Assembly (NCBI RefSeq): GCF_018130505.1
Contig: NZ_JAFCKH010000006.1
Span: 248,001-312,000, forward strand
Direction of reading: 5' to 3'
DNA: 64,000 nucleotides
Source: Bradyrhizobium tropiciagri
Lineage (GTDB): Bacteria > Pseudomonadota > Alphaproteobacteria > Rhizobiales > Xanthobacteraceae
This document shows, piece by piece, positions 52,659 to 62,518 of this stretch. The notes under the pieces were generated by a model that worked only from the letters and a program-made list of their open reading frames with translations, was not told where the DNA came from and did no database searches. Every line of letters begins with the position of its first letter. The stretch's first letter is position 1. Made by a program: the position numbers and the translations under genes.

Positions 52659-53534
52659 TCAGCCCCTTGCCGCGCGGTCCTTCTCATTCTGCGCCTTGAT
52701 CGACTCGCGGGCGTTGGTCCAGTCTTGGTCACTCCAGTCGCGCAGCTGATAGAAGTTGCCGCCCATCGCCAGCGCCTGCGCGCCGTCCATGGCAATCGTC
52801 TCGCCGTTGATCCAGTCGCAGCCGCCGGAGATCAGGAACACCGCGAGGTTCTGCAATTCCTCCATGGTGCCGACGCGGCCCATCGGGTTCATCGCCTTGG
52901 TGCGCGCGCCGGCCTCGTCGCCGGGCTTGATGCGCTTGCTCATGCCCTCGGTCGGGATCTCGCCGGGCGCGATGGTGTTGAGGCGGATGCCGTGGCGGCC
53001 CCATTCGACCGCGAGCGACATCGTCATGGCGTGGATCGCCGACTTGCTCATCGCCGACGGCACCACATAGGGCGAGCCGTTGCGCACCCAGGTCACCGTG
53101 ATCGACACCACGTTGCCGCGATTGCCGCCGGCGATCCAGCGCCGGCCGACCGCGTGGGTCACATAGAAGGTGCCGTGCATCACGATGTTGGCGACCGCGT
53201 CGAAGCCGCGCGCCGACAGTTCTTCCGAGCGCGAGATGAAATTGCCGGCAGCGTTGTTGATCAGGTCGGTGAGGGGACCGCTGGTGGTCCAGATCGCCTC
53301 GATCATTTCGTCGACCGCCATGGCGTTGCGGATATCGACGCCGTGGCTGACGACGCGCCCGCCATACTCGGCCATCAGCTCGGTGGCGGTCTCGTCGCAG
53401 ACGCTCTTGCGGCGGCCGCAGATATGGACCTCGGCGCCGAGCTGCAGGAACCGGGAGGCCATGGCCTTGCCGAGACCTGTGCCGCCGCCGGTTACCAATA
53501 TGCGCCGCCCGACGAGAAGCTGATCAGAGAACAT
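52659..53534 (-). CDS. SDR, 2,4-dienoyl-CoA reductase-like
   Basis: A 291-residue SDR resembling mitochondrial 2,4-dienoyl-CoA reductase: ILVTGGGTGLGKAMASRFLQ cofactor loop, LINNAAGNFISRSEELS, and VVPSAMSKSAIHAMTMSLAV followed by EWGRHGIRLNTIAPG. In DECR the Tyr base sits 15 residues before the Lys; here that position is Trp (SITVTWVRNG), while the Ser and Lys remain. ATG 53534 has GGAGG 5 nt upstream; a GTG at 53546 overlaps it. It would reduce dienoyl-CoA with NADPH if active. Confidence 0.85.
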   Translation of the reverse strand: MFSDQLLVGRRILVTGGGTGLGKAMASRFLQLGAEVHICGRRKSVCDETATELMAEYGGRVVSHGVDIRNAMAVDEMIEAIWTTSGPLTDLINNAAGNFISRSEELSARGFDAVANIVMHGTFYVTHAVGRRWIAGGNRGNVVSITVTWVRNGSPYVVPSAMSKSAIHAMTMSLAVEWGRHGIRLNTIAPGEIPTEGMSKRIKPGDEAGARTKAMNPMGRVGTMEELQNLAVFLISGGCDWINGETIAMDGAQALAMGGNFYQLRDWSDQDWTNARESIKAQNEKDRAARG

Positions 53535-53634
53535 CGTTTCCTCCACGGGGGTTGTCAGTTAATTGGTCGATTGACTAAAACCGGACAACGGCCTTTCTGT
53601 AAAGCGCCAACCAGGGAAAGCGGAGGAGATTTCA

Positions 53635-54450
53635 ATGGAAGATCGCGTTTCGATATCGATTTCGGACGGTATCGCCGATGTCCGCCTGGTGCGGGCCGAC
53701 AAGATGAATGCGCTCGACGCCGCGATGTTTTCGGCGCTGGTGGCCGCAACCGAGCGGCTTTCCAGGGAAAAAGGCGTGCGGGTGGTGGTGCTGTCGGGCG
53801 AGGGCCGGGCGTTCTGCGCCGGGCTCGACATGGGGCGTTTTGCCGCCATGAAAGAGAAGGGCGGTAACGGGGTGCCGGGCGGCGAGAACCGCGACCTCAC
53901 CGTTCGCACGCACGGCAAGGCCAATTTCGCGCAGCAGGCGGTGTGGGGCTGGCGCCAGCTCCCGGTGCCGGTCATCGCCGCGATTCATGGCGTCGCGTTC
54001 GGCGGCGGCTTCCAGCTCGCGCTCGGCGCCGACATGCGCTTCCTTTCGCCTGATACGCGGATGTCGATCATGGAGATCAAATGGGGACTCGTGCCCGACA
54101 TGGCCGGCACGCCGATCCTCGCGAGCCTCGTGCGCGACGATATCCTGCGCGAGCTCACCTACACCGGCCGCATCTTTTCGGCGCAGGAAGCGCAGGCTTA
54201 CGGCCTCGCCACCCGGATCTGCGACGACCCGCGCGCCGCGGCGCTCGAAGTCGCGCGCGAGATCGCCGGCAAGAGCCCGGATGCGATCCGCGCCGCGAAG
54301 CGGATGCTGAACAATCTCTCGGTCGATCCCGGCCCGGCGCTGCTTGCGGAATCCGTCGAGCAGCAGAAGCTGATCGGCAGCCCGAACCAGACCGAATCCG
54401 TGCGCGCCAATCTCGACAAGCGCGCGCCGAAGTTTGCGGATGTGGGATAA
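53635..54450 (+). CDS. Enoyl-CoA hydratase/isomerase (crotonase)
   Basis: A 271-residue crotonase. GEGRAFCAGLDMGRF and HGVAFGGGFQLALGADMRFL form the oxyanion hole; SIMEIKWGLVPDMAGTPILA has both a Glu and an Asp, a combination like dienoyl-CoA isomerases and dual-function hydratases. ATG 53635 lies in GGAGGAGATTTCA. It is divergent from the dienoyl-CoA-reductase-like SDR, so the pair may process unsaturated acyl-CoA. Confidence 0.87.
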   Translation: MEDRVSISISDGIADVRLVRADKMNALDAAMFSALVAATERLSREKGVRVVVLSGEGRAFCAGLDMGRFAAMKEKGGNGVPGGENRDLTVRTHGKANFAQQAVWGWRQLPVPVIAAIHGVAFGGGFQLALGADMRFLSPDTRMSIMEIKWGLVPDMAGTPILASLVRDDILRELTYTGRIFSAQEAQAYGLATRICDDPRAAALEVAREIAGKSPDAIRAAKRMLNNLSVDPGPALLAESVEQQKLIGSPNQTESVRANLDKRAPKFADVG

Positions 54451-54457
54451 GCTCCTG

Positions 54458-54541
54458 CCGTCATTCCGGGGCGATGCGGAAGCATCGAACCCGGAATCTC
54501 GAGATTCCGGGTCTGGTCCTTTCGGACCATCCCGGAATGAC
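54458..54541. repeat. Family E repeat, copy 3 (long form)
   Basis: GTCATTCCGGGGCGATGC at the left, CATCCCGGAATGAC at the right. Inside is a perfect 22-bp palindrome centred on CTCGAG (54488-54509). It is nearly identical to the copy at 61287-61367. Confidence 0.85.
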
Positions 54542-54573
54542 GACTTAACCCGACGAAAGATCGGACAACGACA

Positions 54574-56118
54574 ATGGAAACGCCTGCACCCTTCCTCGGT
54601 ATCATTAGCGGCGAGCGCCGGCGCGATCACGCTGCCGTCGCCGAACGCACTGACCGCATCGCCAGCGGCCTGAACAAGCTCGGCGTCAAGCCAGGCGACA
54701 GCGTCTGCATGCTGATGCGCAACGACATCGCGTTCATCGAGGCCGCCTATGCGGCGATGCGGCTCGGCGCCTATGGTGTGCCGATCAACTGGCACTTCAA
54801 GCCGGAGGAGATCAACTATGTGCTGACCGATTCCGGCACGCGCGTCCTGATCGGGCATGCCGACATGCTGCATCCGCTGCGCGGCGCGATTCCATCAGGT
54901 GTCACCGTGCTCAGCGTGCCGACGCCGCCGGAAATCCTCGCGAACTACAAGATCGATCGCGATCATCTCGCGACGCCGGACTTCGCGATCGATTTCGAAT
55001 CCTGGCTGGCGCAGCACCCGCGCTATGACGGCCCTGTGGTGCCGCAGCCGCAGAACATGATCTACACCTCGGGCACCACGGGCCATCCGAAGGGCGTACG
55101 TCGCTTCGCGCCGACGCCGGCGCAGACCGCCAACGCAGAAGCGATGCGGGCGATGATCTACGGTCTCAAGCCCGGCGCACGCGCGATCCTGCCGGGGCCG
55201 CTCTACCATTCCGCGCCGAATTCGTTCGGCCTTCGCTCGGGCAAGCTCGGCGGCGCGCTGGTGCTGATGCCGCGCTTCGACGCGGAGGAATTTTTGAACC
55301 TGATCGAGCGCGAGCGGATCGACACCATCTTCATGGTGCCGACCATGTTCATCCGCCTGATGAAGCTGCCGGAAGAGGTGCGCCGCAAGTACGACATGTC
55401 CTCGCTGCGCCACATCATCCATGCGGCGGCGCCGTGCCCGCCCGACGTCAAGCGCGCCATGATCGAGTGGTGGGGGCCGGTGATCTACGAATTCTACGGC
55501 TCGACGGAGTCGGGTGCCGTGACCTTCGCCAATTCAGAGGACGCGCTGAAGAAGCCCGGCACGGTCGGAAAGATCTCGCCCGGCGCCGAGCTGCGCTTCA
55601 TCGGCGACGACGGCAAGGAGGTGCCGCAGGGCGAGATCGGCGAAATCTACTCGCGGATCGCGGGCAATCCCGATTTCACCTACCACAACAAGCCGGAGAA
55701 GCGGTCCGAGATCGACCGCCAGGGATTCATCACCTCGGGCGACGTCGGCTATATCGATGCGGACGGCTACGTCTTCATCTGCGACCGCAAGCGCGACATG
55801 GTGATCTCGGGCGGCGTCAACATCTACCCGGCCGAGATCGAGGCGGTGCTGCATGCGGTGCCAGGCGTGCACGATTGCGCGGTGTTCGGCATTCCCGACG
55901 CCGAGTTCGGCGAGGCGCTGATGGCGGTGGTCGAGCCGCAGCCGGGCGTGACGCTCGAGCCGGCCTCGATCCGCGCCCAGCTCAAGGGATCGCTCGCCGA
56001 CTACAAGGTGCCCAAGCACATCGAGATCCAGAGCAACCTGCCGCGCGAGGATTCCGGAAAGATCTTCAAGCGCCGGCTGCGCGATCCGTATTGGGAGCGG
56101 GCGGGACGGAGGATCTAG
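54574..56118 (+). CDS. AMP-dependent acyl-CoA synthetase
   Basis: A 514-residue ANL ligase. P-loop IYTSGTTGHPKGVRRF, A5 motif FYGSTESG, hinge CDRKRDMVISGGVNIYPAE and C-terminal lysine in EDSGKIFKRRLRDPYW. The acid-binding pocket cannot be interpreted, but the order of motifs resembles bile-acid/fatty-acid-CoA ligases rather than acetyl-CoA synthetase. It follows the crotonase after 123 bp containing a repeat, on the same strand. Confidence 0.92.
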   Translation: METPAPFLGIISGERRRDHAAVAERTDRIASGLNKLGVKPGDSVCMLMRNDIAFIEAAYAAMRLGAYGVPINWHFKPEEINYVLTDSGTRVLIGHADMLHPLRGAIPSGVTVLSVPTPPEILANYKIDRDHLATPDFAIDFESWLAQHPRYDGPVVPQPQNMIYTSGTTGHPKGVRRFAPTPAQTANAEAMRAMIYGLKPGARAILPGPLYHSAPNSFGLRSGKLGGALVLMPRFDAEEFLNLIERERIDTIFMVPTMFIRLMKLPEEVRRKYDMSSLRHIIHAAAPCPPDVKRAMIEWWGPVIYEFYGSTESGAVTFANSEDALKKPGTVGKISPGAELRFIGDDGKEVPQGEIGEIYSRIAGNPDFTYHNKPEKRSEIDRQGFITSGDVGYIDADGYVFICDRKRDMVISGGVNIYPAEIEAVLHAVPGVHDCAVFGIPDAEFGEALMAVVEPQPGVTLEPASIRAQLKGSLADYKVPKHIEIQSNLPREDSGKIFKRRLRDPYWERAGRRI

Positions 56119-56220
56119 GGCGACAGAGTTAGTGTGCACCGCCCCCAAGTTCATCTTGCGCTGCGGCAAAAAAAGCGCACACTCGGAGGGAGCCGGGCAG
56201 CTTCTGGAGTAGCCAGCCAA

Positions 56221-59028
56221 ATGTCTCCCCAGACCATGCCTTCCGAGACCGAAATCCGCGCCCGGAGTGCCGCCGAAGCCAGCCTGCTTGAGAAAGCTGC
56301 GCAGGAGGAGGATGCCCGGCTCCGCAACGACATCCGCCTGCTCGGCCGCGTGCTCGGCGACACCGTGCGCGACCAGGAGGGGGCGGACGTGTTCGACCTG
56401 GTCGAGCGCATCCGGCAGACCTCGGTCCGGTTCCATCGCGACGAGGATAGGCTGGCGCGGCAGGAGCTGGAGGGCATCCTCGACGGCATGTCGATCGCCG
56501 ACACGGTCCGCATCGTCCGCGCCTTCAGCTATTTCTCCCACCTCGCCAACATCGCCGAGGACCAGAACAACATCCGCCAGATGCGCAGAAGCGGCCCGGG
56601 CGGGGCGCCGCGGCCGAGCACGCTGGAGCAGACGCTGGTGCACGCCCGCGAGGCCGGGATCAGCCCGGCCGACCTGCGCGACTTCTTCCGGGGTGCGCTG
56701 GTCAGCCCGGTGCTGACCGCGCATCCGACCGAGGTCCGCCGCAAGAGCACGATGGACCGCGAGATGGAGATCGCGGATCTGCTCGACCGCCGCGAGCGGC
56801 TGCAGATGACGCCCGAGGAGCGCGAGGCCAGCGACGAGCAGCTCCGCCGCGCCGTGGTGACGCTGTGGCAGACCAATCTGCTGCGCCGGACCAAGCTGAC
56901 CGTGCTCGATGAGGTCGGCAACGGCCTGTCGTTCTACGACTACACCCTGCTGCAGGAGGTGCCGCGGCTGCATTGCGCGCTGGAGGACCGCCTGAACAAG
57001 GAGGGTGGCGAGGCCGGCGATCTCGCCTCGTTCCTGCGGATGGGAAGCTGGATCGGCGGCGACCGCGACGGCAATCCCTTCGTCACCGCGGAGGTGATGC
57101 GCGGCACGCTGCGGCTGCAGTCGAGCCGAGCGCTCAACTTCTATCTCGAGGAGCTGCATGCGCTCGGCGCCGAGCTGTCGCTGGCGGCGCATCTCGCCGA
57201 CATCTCGGAGGAACTGCGGACCCTCGCCGAGCGCTCGCCCGACACCTCGCCGCACCGGAGCGGCGAGCCGTATCGTCTAGCCGTGTCGGGGATCTATGCG
57301 CGGCTCACGGCGACCGCCGTCAGGCTTGAGGTCGAGACCACGCGGCCGCCGGTCGGCAAGGCCGAGCCGTATGGGAGCGTGAAAGAGTTCCAGGCCGATC
57401 TCGACGTGCTGAACCGCTCGCTGATCGCGAACAATTCGGGCGTGATCGCGCGCGGGCGGCTGCGGCTGCTGCGCCGCGCGGTGGATTGCTTCGGCTTCCA
57501 TCTGGCGCGGCTCGACATCCGCCAGAACTCGGCGGTGCACGAGCGCACCGTCGCCGAGCTGATCGATACCGCAACGCCCGGCATGTCCTATCTGGCACTC
57601 GGCGAGGAGGCCCGCGTCAACCTGCTGCTCGGCGAACTGCGCAGCGCGCGGCCGCTGGCGTCACCCTTCGTGAAATATTCCGACGAGACCCTGAGCGAGC
57701 TTGCCGTGTTCCGGGCCGCCGCTCAGGCGCATGCGAAGTTCGGCCCCGAGGTGATCTCCCAATGCATCATCTCGATGTGCCAGGGCATGTCCGACATGCT
57801 GGAGGTCGCGGTGCTGTTGAAGGAGGTCGGACTGATCAATCCGTCTGGCCGCAGTGCGATCAACATCGTGCCGCTGTTCGAGACCATCGAGGATCTGCAG
57901 GCCTCAAGCACCATCATGGACCGCATGCTGGCGCTGCACGACTACCGCAAGCTGGTCGACAGCCTCGGCAGCGTGCAGGAGGTGATGCTCGGCTATTCCG
58001 ACAGCAACAAGGACGGCGGCTTCGTCACCTCGGGCTGGGAGCTCTACAAGGCCGAGATCGGCCTCGTCGAGGTGTTCGAGCGCCACGGCGTGCGACTGCG
58101 GCTGTTCCACGGCCGCGGCGGTTCGGTCGGCCGCGGCGGCGGGCCGAGCTATGACGCGATCATCGCGCAGCCCGGCGGCGCGGTGAACGGCCAGATCCGC
58201 ATCACCGAGCAGGGCGAGATCATCTCCTCGAAATATTCCAACGCCGAGGTCGGTCGCAGCAATCTCGAAATCCTCGCCGCGGCGACGCTGGAGACCAGCC
58301 TGCTGCAGCCGCGGCAGAGCGCGCCGCGCCCGGAATATCTCAAGGCGATGGAGGAAATCTCCGCGCTCGCCTTCAAGGCCTATCGCGGCCTGGTCTACGA
58401 GACCGACGGCTTTGCCGATTATTTCTGGGGCTCGACCGTCATCAACGAAATCGCGACGCTGAACATCGGCAGCCGTCCGGCCTCGCGCAAGAAGACCCGC
58501 GAGATCGAGGACCTGCGCGCGATCCCCTGGGTGTTCTCCTGGGCGCAGTGCCGGCTGATGCTGCCGGGCTGGTACGGATTTGGCGCGGCGGTCGAAACCT
58601 GGATCGCCGAGCATCCGGAGCAGGGCATGCCATTCCTGCAGGAGCTCTACCGGGAATGGCCGTTCTTCCGCACGCTGCTCTCCAACATGGACATGGTGCT
58701 GGCAAAGAGCTCGATCGCGATCGCCTCGCGCTATGCCGAGCTGGTGCCCGACGTCGAGCTGCGCGAGAAGATCTTCGGCCGCATCCGTAGGGAATGGCAC
58801 CTCTCGATCGAGACGCTGCTCGACATCATGGGCCACGACCGTCTGCTGCAGGGCAACCCGCTGCTGGAGCGCGGCATCCGCAACCGCTTCCCCTATATGG
58901 ATCCGCTCAACCACGTGCAGGTGGAATTGCTCAAGGAGCATCGCGCGCAGAATCCGGACGAGCAGGTACTGCGCGGAATCCAGATCACGATCAATGGGAT
59001 CTCGGCGGGGCTCAGGAATAGCGGGTAG
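56221..59028 (+). CDS. ppc: Phosphoenolpyruvate carboxylase
   Basis: A 935-residue PEP carboxylase that makes oxaloacetate from PEP and bicarbonate. The catalytic His is in [16 protein letters not shown] (about residue 167); [17 protein letters not shown] (about 279), [20 protein letters not shown] (about 588) and [14 protein letters not shown] (about 628) are all intact, and the C-terminus ends RNSG as is usual (xNTG). ATG 56221 is chosen over an upstream in-frame ATG at 56134. It is a single anaplerotic gene between degradation clusters, convergent with the SMP-30 gene. Confidence 0.95.
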   Translation: MSPQTMPSETEIRARSAAEASLLEKAAQEEDARLRNDIRLLGRVLGDTVRDQEGADVFDLVERIRQTSVRFHRDEDRLARQELEGILDGMSIADTVRIVRAFSYFSHLANIAEDQNNIRQMRRSGPGGAPRPSTLEQTLVHAREAGISPADLRDFFRGALVSPVLTAHPTEVRRKSTMDREMEIADLLDRRERLQMTPEEREASDEQLRRAVVTLWQTNLLRRTKLTVLDEVGNGLSFYDYTLLQEVPRLHCALEDRLNKEGGEAGDLASFLRMGSWIGGDRDGNPFVTAEVMRGTLRLQSSRALNFYLEELHALGAELSLAAHLADISEELRTLAERSPDTSPHRSGEPYRLAVSGIYARLTATAVRLEVETTRPPVGKAEPYGSVKEFQADLDVLNRSLIANNSGVIARGRLRLLRRAVDCFGFHLARLDIRQNSAVHERTVAELIDTATPGMSYLALGEEARVNLLLGELRSARPLASPFVKYSDETLSELAVFRAAAQAHAKFGPEVISQCIISMCQGMSDMLEVAVLLKEVGLINPSGRSAINIVPLFETIEDLQASSTIMDRMLALHDYRKLVDSLGSVQEVMLGYSDSNKDGGFVTSGWELYKAEIGLVEVFERHGVRLRLFHGRGGSVGRGGGPSYDAIIAQPGGAVNGQIRITEQGEIISSKYSNAEVGRSNLEILAAATLETSLLQPRQSAPRPEYLKAMEEISALAFKAYRGLVYETDGFADYFWGSTVINEIATLNIGSRPASRKKTREIEDLRAIPWVFSWAQCRLMLPGWYGFGAAVETWIAEHPEQGMPFLQELYREWPFFRTLLSNMDMVLAKSSIAIASRYAELVPDVELREKIFGRIRREWHLSIETLLDIMGHDRLLQGNPLLERGIRNRFPYMDPLNHVQVELLKEHRAQNPDEQVLRGIQITINGISAGLRNSG

Positions 59029-59034
59029 CCACAG

Positions 59035-59080
59035 CGTCGTCCCGGCCCCGTGCGCAATTGCGCACCAGGCCGGGACGACG
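59035..59080. terminator. 46-bp near-perfect palindrome between convergent genes
   Basis: Arms CGTCGTCCCGGCC and GGCCGGGACGACG around the perfect core GTGCGCAATTGCGCAC (59050-59065), 6 bp from both the ppc and SMP-30 stops. It is the only material between the two convergent genes and probably ends both messages. It combines family B ends with the family F core. Confidence 0.65.
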
Positions 59081-59086
59081 ATATCC

Positions 59087-60199
59087 TCAGCAGATATGCG
59101 CGCCGCGGGTCTCGACATAGACCGCATACAGCGACTGGCTCGCGGTCATGAACAGACGGTTGCGCTTCTTGCCGCCGAAGGTGAGGTTGGCGCAGGTCTC
59201 CGGCAGCAGGATCTGGCCGATGCGCTGACCATCCGGTGCGAACACCTGCACGCCGTCGTAGCCCGGTCCGACCCAGCCGGCACCGACCCAGACATTGCCG
59301 TCGACGTCGACGCGCAGGCCATCCGGGAAGCCCGACTTGCCGTCCAGCGTCATGTCGATCAGCGTGCGCGGGTTGGAGAGTTTGTCGCCGTTGAGGTCGT
59401 ACTGCCAGACGATGTTCTTGGCGTTCGGGTAGTGCGTGATGCCGGTGTCGCAGACATAGACCTTCTTGTAATCGTGGCTGAAGGCGATGCCGTTTGGCTT
59501 GAACGGCTCGTCGGCAACCTTGGTGATCTGGCCGGTCGAGGCATCGATGCGATAGACCGCTTCCTTCTGGTAGGGCTGTTTCGAGCCGGTGTTGGCGAGC
59601 TGGCCCTCATAGATCGAGATCGCGCCATAGCCGGGATCGGTGAACCAGATCGACTTGTCGTTCGGATGCACGACCATGTCGTTCGGTCCGTTGAGCTGCT
59701 TGTCGTTGGCTTTCTCCGCCAATGTCGTGACGGTTCCGTCATGCTCGTAGCGCACCAGCCGGGTGCGTTCGGCGGTGATTTGGCGGCCTTCGAAATCGAA
59801 AGTCGAGCCGTTGGCCTCGTTCGACGGCTTGTGGAACTGCTCGGAGATGTGGCCGTCGTCGTCGAGGTAGCGCAGCTGCCGGTTGGCGGGGATGTCGCTC
59901 CACACGAGATATTGGCCCTGCGCGTTCCATGCCGGGCCTTCGGCCCACAGGCAGCCGGTGTAGAGGCGCTTGATCGCGGTGTTGCCGACCTTGGCCTTGA
60001 AGCGCTTGTCGTCGATCACGACAATGTCAGGATCGGGGTAACGCTGTGGTTCCGCATTGGGACCGAAGTCACGCGCTGCAGCATCCGATGCTGCGAGTGC
60101 GGTCGCGGCGAGCGCGGTTGCGCCGCGCAAGATTGTTCGACGGTCGAACGCCTTCGCGCCGTCGTCCTGGTGGTTCTGAATGTTGTTTGGATTTGTCAT
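59087..60199 (-). CDS. SMP-30/gluconolactonase-family protein, Tat-exported
   Basis: A 370-residue six-bladed beta-propeller of the SMP-30 lactonase family. The N-terminus has a twin-arginine signal (DRRTILRGATALAATALAAS). The metal/active region is visible in WAEGPAWNAQGQYLVWSDIP, LNGPNDMVVHPNDKSIWFTD, FSHDYKKVYVCDTG and PDGLRVDVDGNVWVGAG. ATG 60199 follows GGGAGG. It would hydrolyse sugar lactones in the periplasm; the tetronate genes at 25-29 kb are too distant to link directly. Confidence 0.88.
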   Translation of the reverse strand: MTNPNNIQNHQDDGAKAFDRRTILRGATALAATALAASDAAARDFGPNAEPQRYPDPDIVVIDDKRFKAKVGNTAIKRLYTGCLWAEGPAWNAQGQYLVWSDIPANRQLRYLDDDGHISEQFHKPSNEANGSTFDFEGRQITAERTRLVRYEHDGTVTTLAEKANDKQLNGPNDMVVHPNDKSIWFTDPGYGAISIYEGQLANTGSKQPYQKEAVYRIDASTGQITKVADEPFKPNGIAFSHDYKKVYVCDTGITHYPNAKNIVWQYDLNGDKLSNPRTLIDMTLDGKSGFPDGLRVDVDGNVWVGAGWVGPGYDGVQVFAPDGQRIGQILLPETCANLTFGGKKRNRLFMTASQSLYAVYVETRGAHIC

Positions 60200-60338
60200 G
60201 AAAGTCCTCCCAGGTCTTTTTGTTTTCGGGGAGGCAATCATGCGCCCGCAATTCTGGCACAATGCGGGCACGATGTGATGAAACAACCAAAGAGTGTGCC
60301 GCTCCGGCGTATTCGCCGGAGCGACGTTCATAAAACCG

Positions 60339-61253
60339 TCAGATCGGATCCCAGGTGAAGACGTCACCGGAGCGGTCGAGCGGCGAGAACGATGCCTTCA
60401 GCGCCGGCATGCCGTGTTCCGCGATGGTCTGCGGCGTCCAGCCTTCGCTGCGGTGGACCGAGCGCACCGGACGGTGCTGACCGAACAGGAAGATCTCGTT
60501 CATGCGCGCGCCGAAGATCTGCCCGGTGACGTCCTTGGCGGCGTCGGAGAGCAGGTAGGCGCAGACCGGCGCGATCTTCTCCGGGCCCATCTGCTTGATC
60601 TTCTCGACTCGCGCCTTCTCGGCGTCGGTCTGGGTCGGGATGGTGCCGATCATGCGGGTCCAGGCGAACGGCGAGACGCAGTTCGAGCGCACGTTGAAGC
60701 GGCCCATGTCGAGCGCGATCGACTTCGACAGGCCGACGATGCCGAGCTTGGCGGCAGCGTAATTGGCCTGGCCGTAATTGCCGATCAGGCCGGAGGTCGA
60801 GGTGAAGTGCACGAACGAGCCAGACTCCTGCTCGCGGTAGATGCGCGCTGCGGCGTGGCTGACATAGAACGAGCCCATCAGATGCACCTTGATGACGGCC
60901 TCGAAGGCTTCCACGCTCATCTTGTGGAAGATCATGTCGCGCAGGATGCCGGCATTGTTGACGACGCCGTCGAGCCGGCCGAAATGATCGGTCGCGGTCT
61001 TCACGATCTTGCTGGCCGGGATGGCTTCTGCCACCGACTCGAAATTGGCCACGGCGGTGCCGCCGCGCTTCTTGATTTCCTCGACCACCTCTTCGGCCGG
61101 TGCTGCGCTCGTGCCGGCACCGTCGGCCGCGCCGCCGGGATCGTTGACGACGACCTTGGCGCCTTCGGCCGCGCAGAGCAGCGCGATCTCGCGGCCGATG
61201 CCGCGGCCCGCGCCGGTGACGATGATGACTTTGTCCTGCAGTGATTTTGACAT
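60339..61253 (-). CDS. SDR, hydroxyacyl-CoA dehydrogenase-like (MFE-2/HSD17B4 type)
   Basis: A 304-residue SDR resembling the dehydrogenase domain of peroxisomal multifunctional enzyme 2: VIIVTGAGRGIGREIALLCA, VNDPGGAADGAG loop, NNAGILRDMIFHKMSVEAF and intact catalytic set (HFTSTSGLIGNYGQANYAAA, then KLG). The long C-terminal tail SEGWTPQTIAEHGMPALKAS also matches that group. It would oxidise 3-hydroxyacyl-CoA. ATG 61253 follows GGAG. It is downstream of the thiolase-like/DUF35 pair on the same strand. Confidence 0.88.
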   Translation of the reverse strand: MSKSLQDKVIIVTGAGRGIGREIALLCAAEGAKVVVNDPGGAADGAGTSAAPAEEVVEEIKKRGGTAVANFESVAEAIPASKIVKTATDHFGRLDGVVNNAGILRDMIFHKMSVEAFEAVIKVHLMGSFYVSHAAARIYREQESGSFVHFTSTSGLIGNYGQANYAAAKLGIVGLSKSIALDMGRFNVRSNCVSPFAWTRMIGTIPTQTDAEKARVEKIKQMGPEKIAPVCAYLLSDAAKDVTGQIFGARMNEIFLFGQHRPVRSVHRSEGWTPQTIAEHGMPALKASFSPLDRSGDVFTWDPI

Positions 61254-61286
61254 GTGGGTGCTCCGCTTTCGTTTGCTGCTTCCGCC

Positions 61287-61367
61287 GTCTTTCCGGGGCG
61301 ATGCGTCAGCATCGAACCCGGAATCTCGAGATTCCGGGTCTGGTCCTTCGGACCATCCCGAAATGAC
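61287..61367. repeat. Family E repeat, copy 4 (long form)
   Basis: Almost the same sequence as 54458-54541, with the same 22-bp inner palindrome centred on CTCGAG (61317-61338) and small changes at both ends. It separates the thiolase-like gene from the SDR. Confidence 0.85.
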
Positions 61368-61374
61368 GGGCTGG

Positions 61375-62514
61375 TTACTTCTCGTTCGTAAAGATGATCG
61401 TGCCTGACGCCGCGAACATGCCGCCGACGCCGTGGCAGACCGAGATCTTCGCATTCGGCACCTGCGCCGGCGCGATGCCGCGCATCTGCCGCACGCTCTC
61501 CTGCAGCGCGTACATGCCGTACATGCCGGAGTGCATGTAGCTGAGGCCGCCGCCATTGGTGTTGAGCGGCAGCTTGCCCCCGGGCCGGGTGTTGCCGTCG
61601 GCGATGAACTTGCCGGTTTCCTCATGGGGCATAAAGCCGAGGTCGCCGAGGCCGTACAGCGGCAGATGCGCGAAGGCGTCGTAGATCATCAGGTGATCGA
61701 CGTCCTTGTGGGCGATGCCGGCCTCCTTGAAGGCGAGCGGGCCCGCAACCTTGAAGGCGCGCGACGAGTCGAACGTTTGCATCTGGCTGACCATCGGCGT
61801 TTCCACGCTCTCGCCGGTGCCGAGAATGTACACCGGCTTCCTCGGAAAATCCTTGGCGCGATCGGCCGAGGTGAGGATCAGCGCGCCGCCGCCGTCGGTG
61901 ACGAGGCAGCACTGCAGCAGGCGGAACGGATAGGCGATCATCCGCGAGTTCAACACGTCGGCGACCGTGATCGGGTCCTTCATCGTGGCGCGCGGATTCT
62001 TCGCCGCCCATTCGCGCTGCACGACGGCGACCATCGCGAGCTGCTCATGGGTGATGCCGTGCGTCTTCATGAAGCGCAGCACGGGGATCGGGAACATGCT
62101 CGGCGGGCCATAGACGCCGTAGGGCGCCTCGAACTGGCCGTTGAGGCTGTCGGCCGGCGTCGAGCGCGGCAGCTTGCCGATCATCGACTTGCCGCTCTCG
62201 GCGTGGGTGATCAGCACGGTCTTGCAGAGGCCGGCCTCGATTGCCGCGGCGGCGTGGCGGACGTGCAGCATGAAGGAGCAGCCGCCGACCGAGGTGCCGT
62301 CGACCCAGGTCGGCGTGATGCCGAGATAGTGCGCGATCTGCTGCGGGGTCTCGACCGCGGTGGCGATGCCGTCGATGTCCGACAGCTTCAGCCCGGCATC
62401 GGCGATCGCATTCAGCGCCGCATCGGCATGCAGCTGTATCTGCGACATGTTCGGGATGACGCCGAGCTCGGTGGTTTCGGCCGCACCGACGACGGCAACC
62501 TGGTTCCTGCGCAT
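61375..62514 (-). CDS. Thiolase-fold protein, SCP-x/Ltp-like
   Basis: A 379-residue thiolase-superfamily protein. DGTSVGGCSFMLHVRHAAAA contains a Cys where the nucleophile is expected; the His block is NTNGGGLSYMHSGMYGM and the C-terminal Cys block ISVCHGVGGMFAASGT. It begins RRNQVAVVGAAETTELG. Such proteins pair with DUF35 partners, as here (gap 4 bp), and act either as thiolases or as retro-aldolases on steroid side chains (Ltp2-like). Retention of a Cys favours thiolase. Confidence 0.87.
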   Translation of the reverse strand: MRRNQVAVVGAAETTELGVIPNMSQIQLHADAALNAIADAGLKLSDIDGIATAVETPQQIAHYLGITPTWVDGTSVGGCSFMLHVRHAAAAIEAGLCKTVLITHAESGKSMIGKLPRSTPADSLNGQFEAPYGVYGPPSMFPIPVLRFMKTHGITHEQLAMVAVVQREWAAKNPRATMKDPITVADVLNSRMIAYPFRLLQCCLVTDGGGALILTSADRAKDFPRKPVYILGTGESVETPMVSQMQTFDSSRAFKVAGPLAFKEAGIAHKDVDHLMIYDAFAHLPLYGLGDLGFMPHEETGKFIADGNTRPGGKLPLNTNGGGLSYMHSGMYGMYALQESVRQMRGIAPAQVPNAKISVCHGVGGMFAASGTIIFTNEK

Positions 62515-62518
62515 CGCC

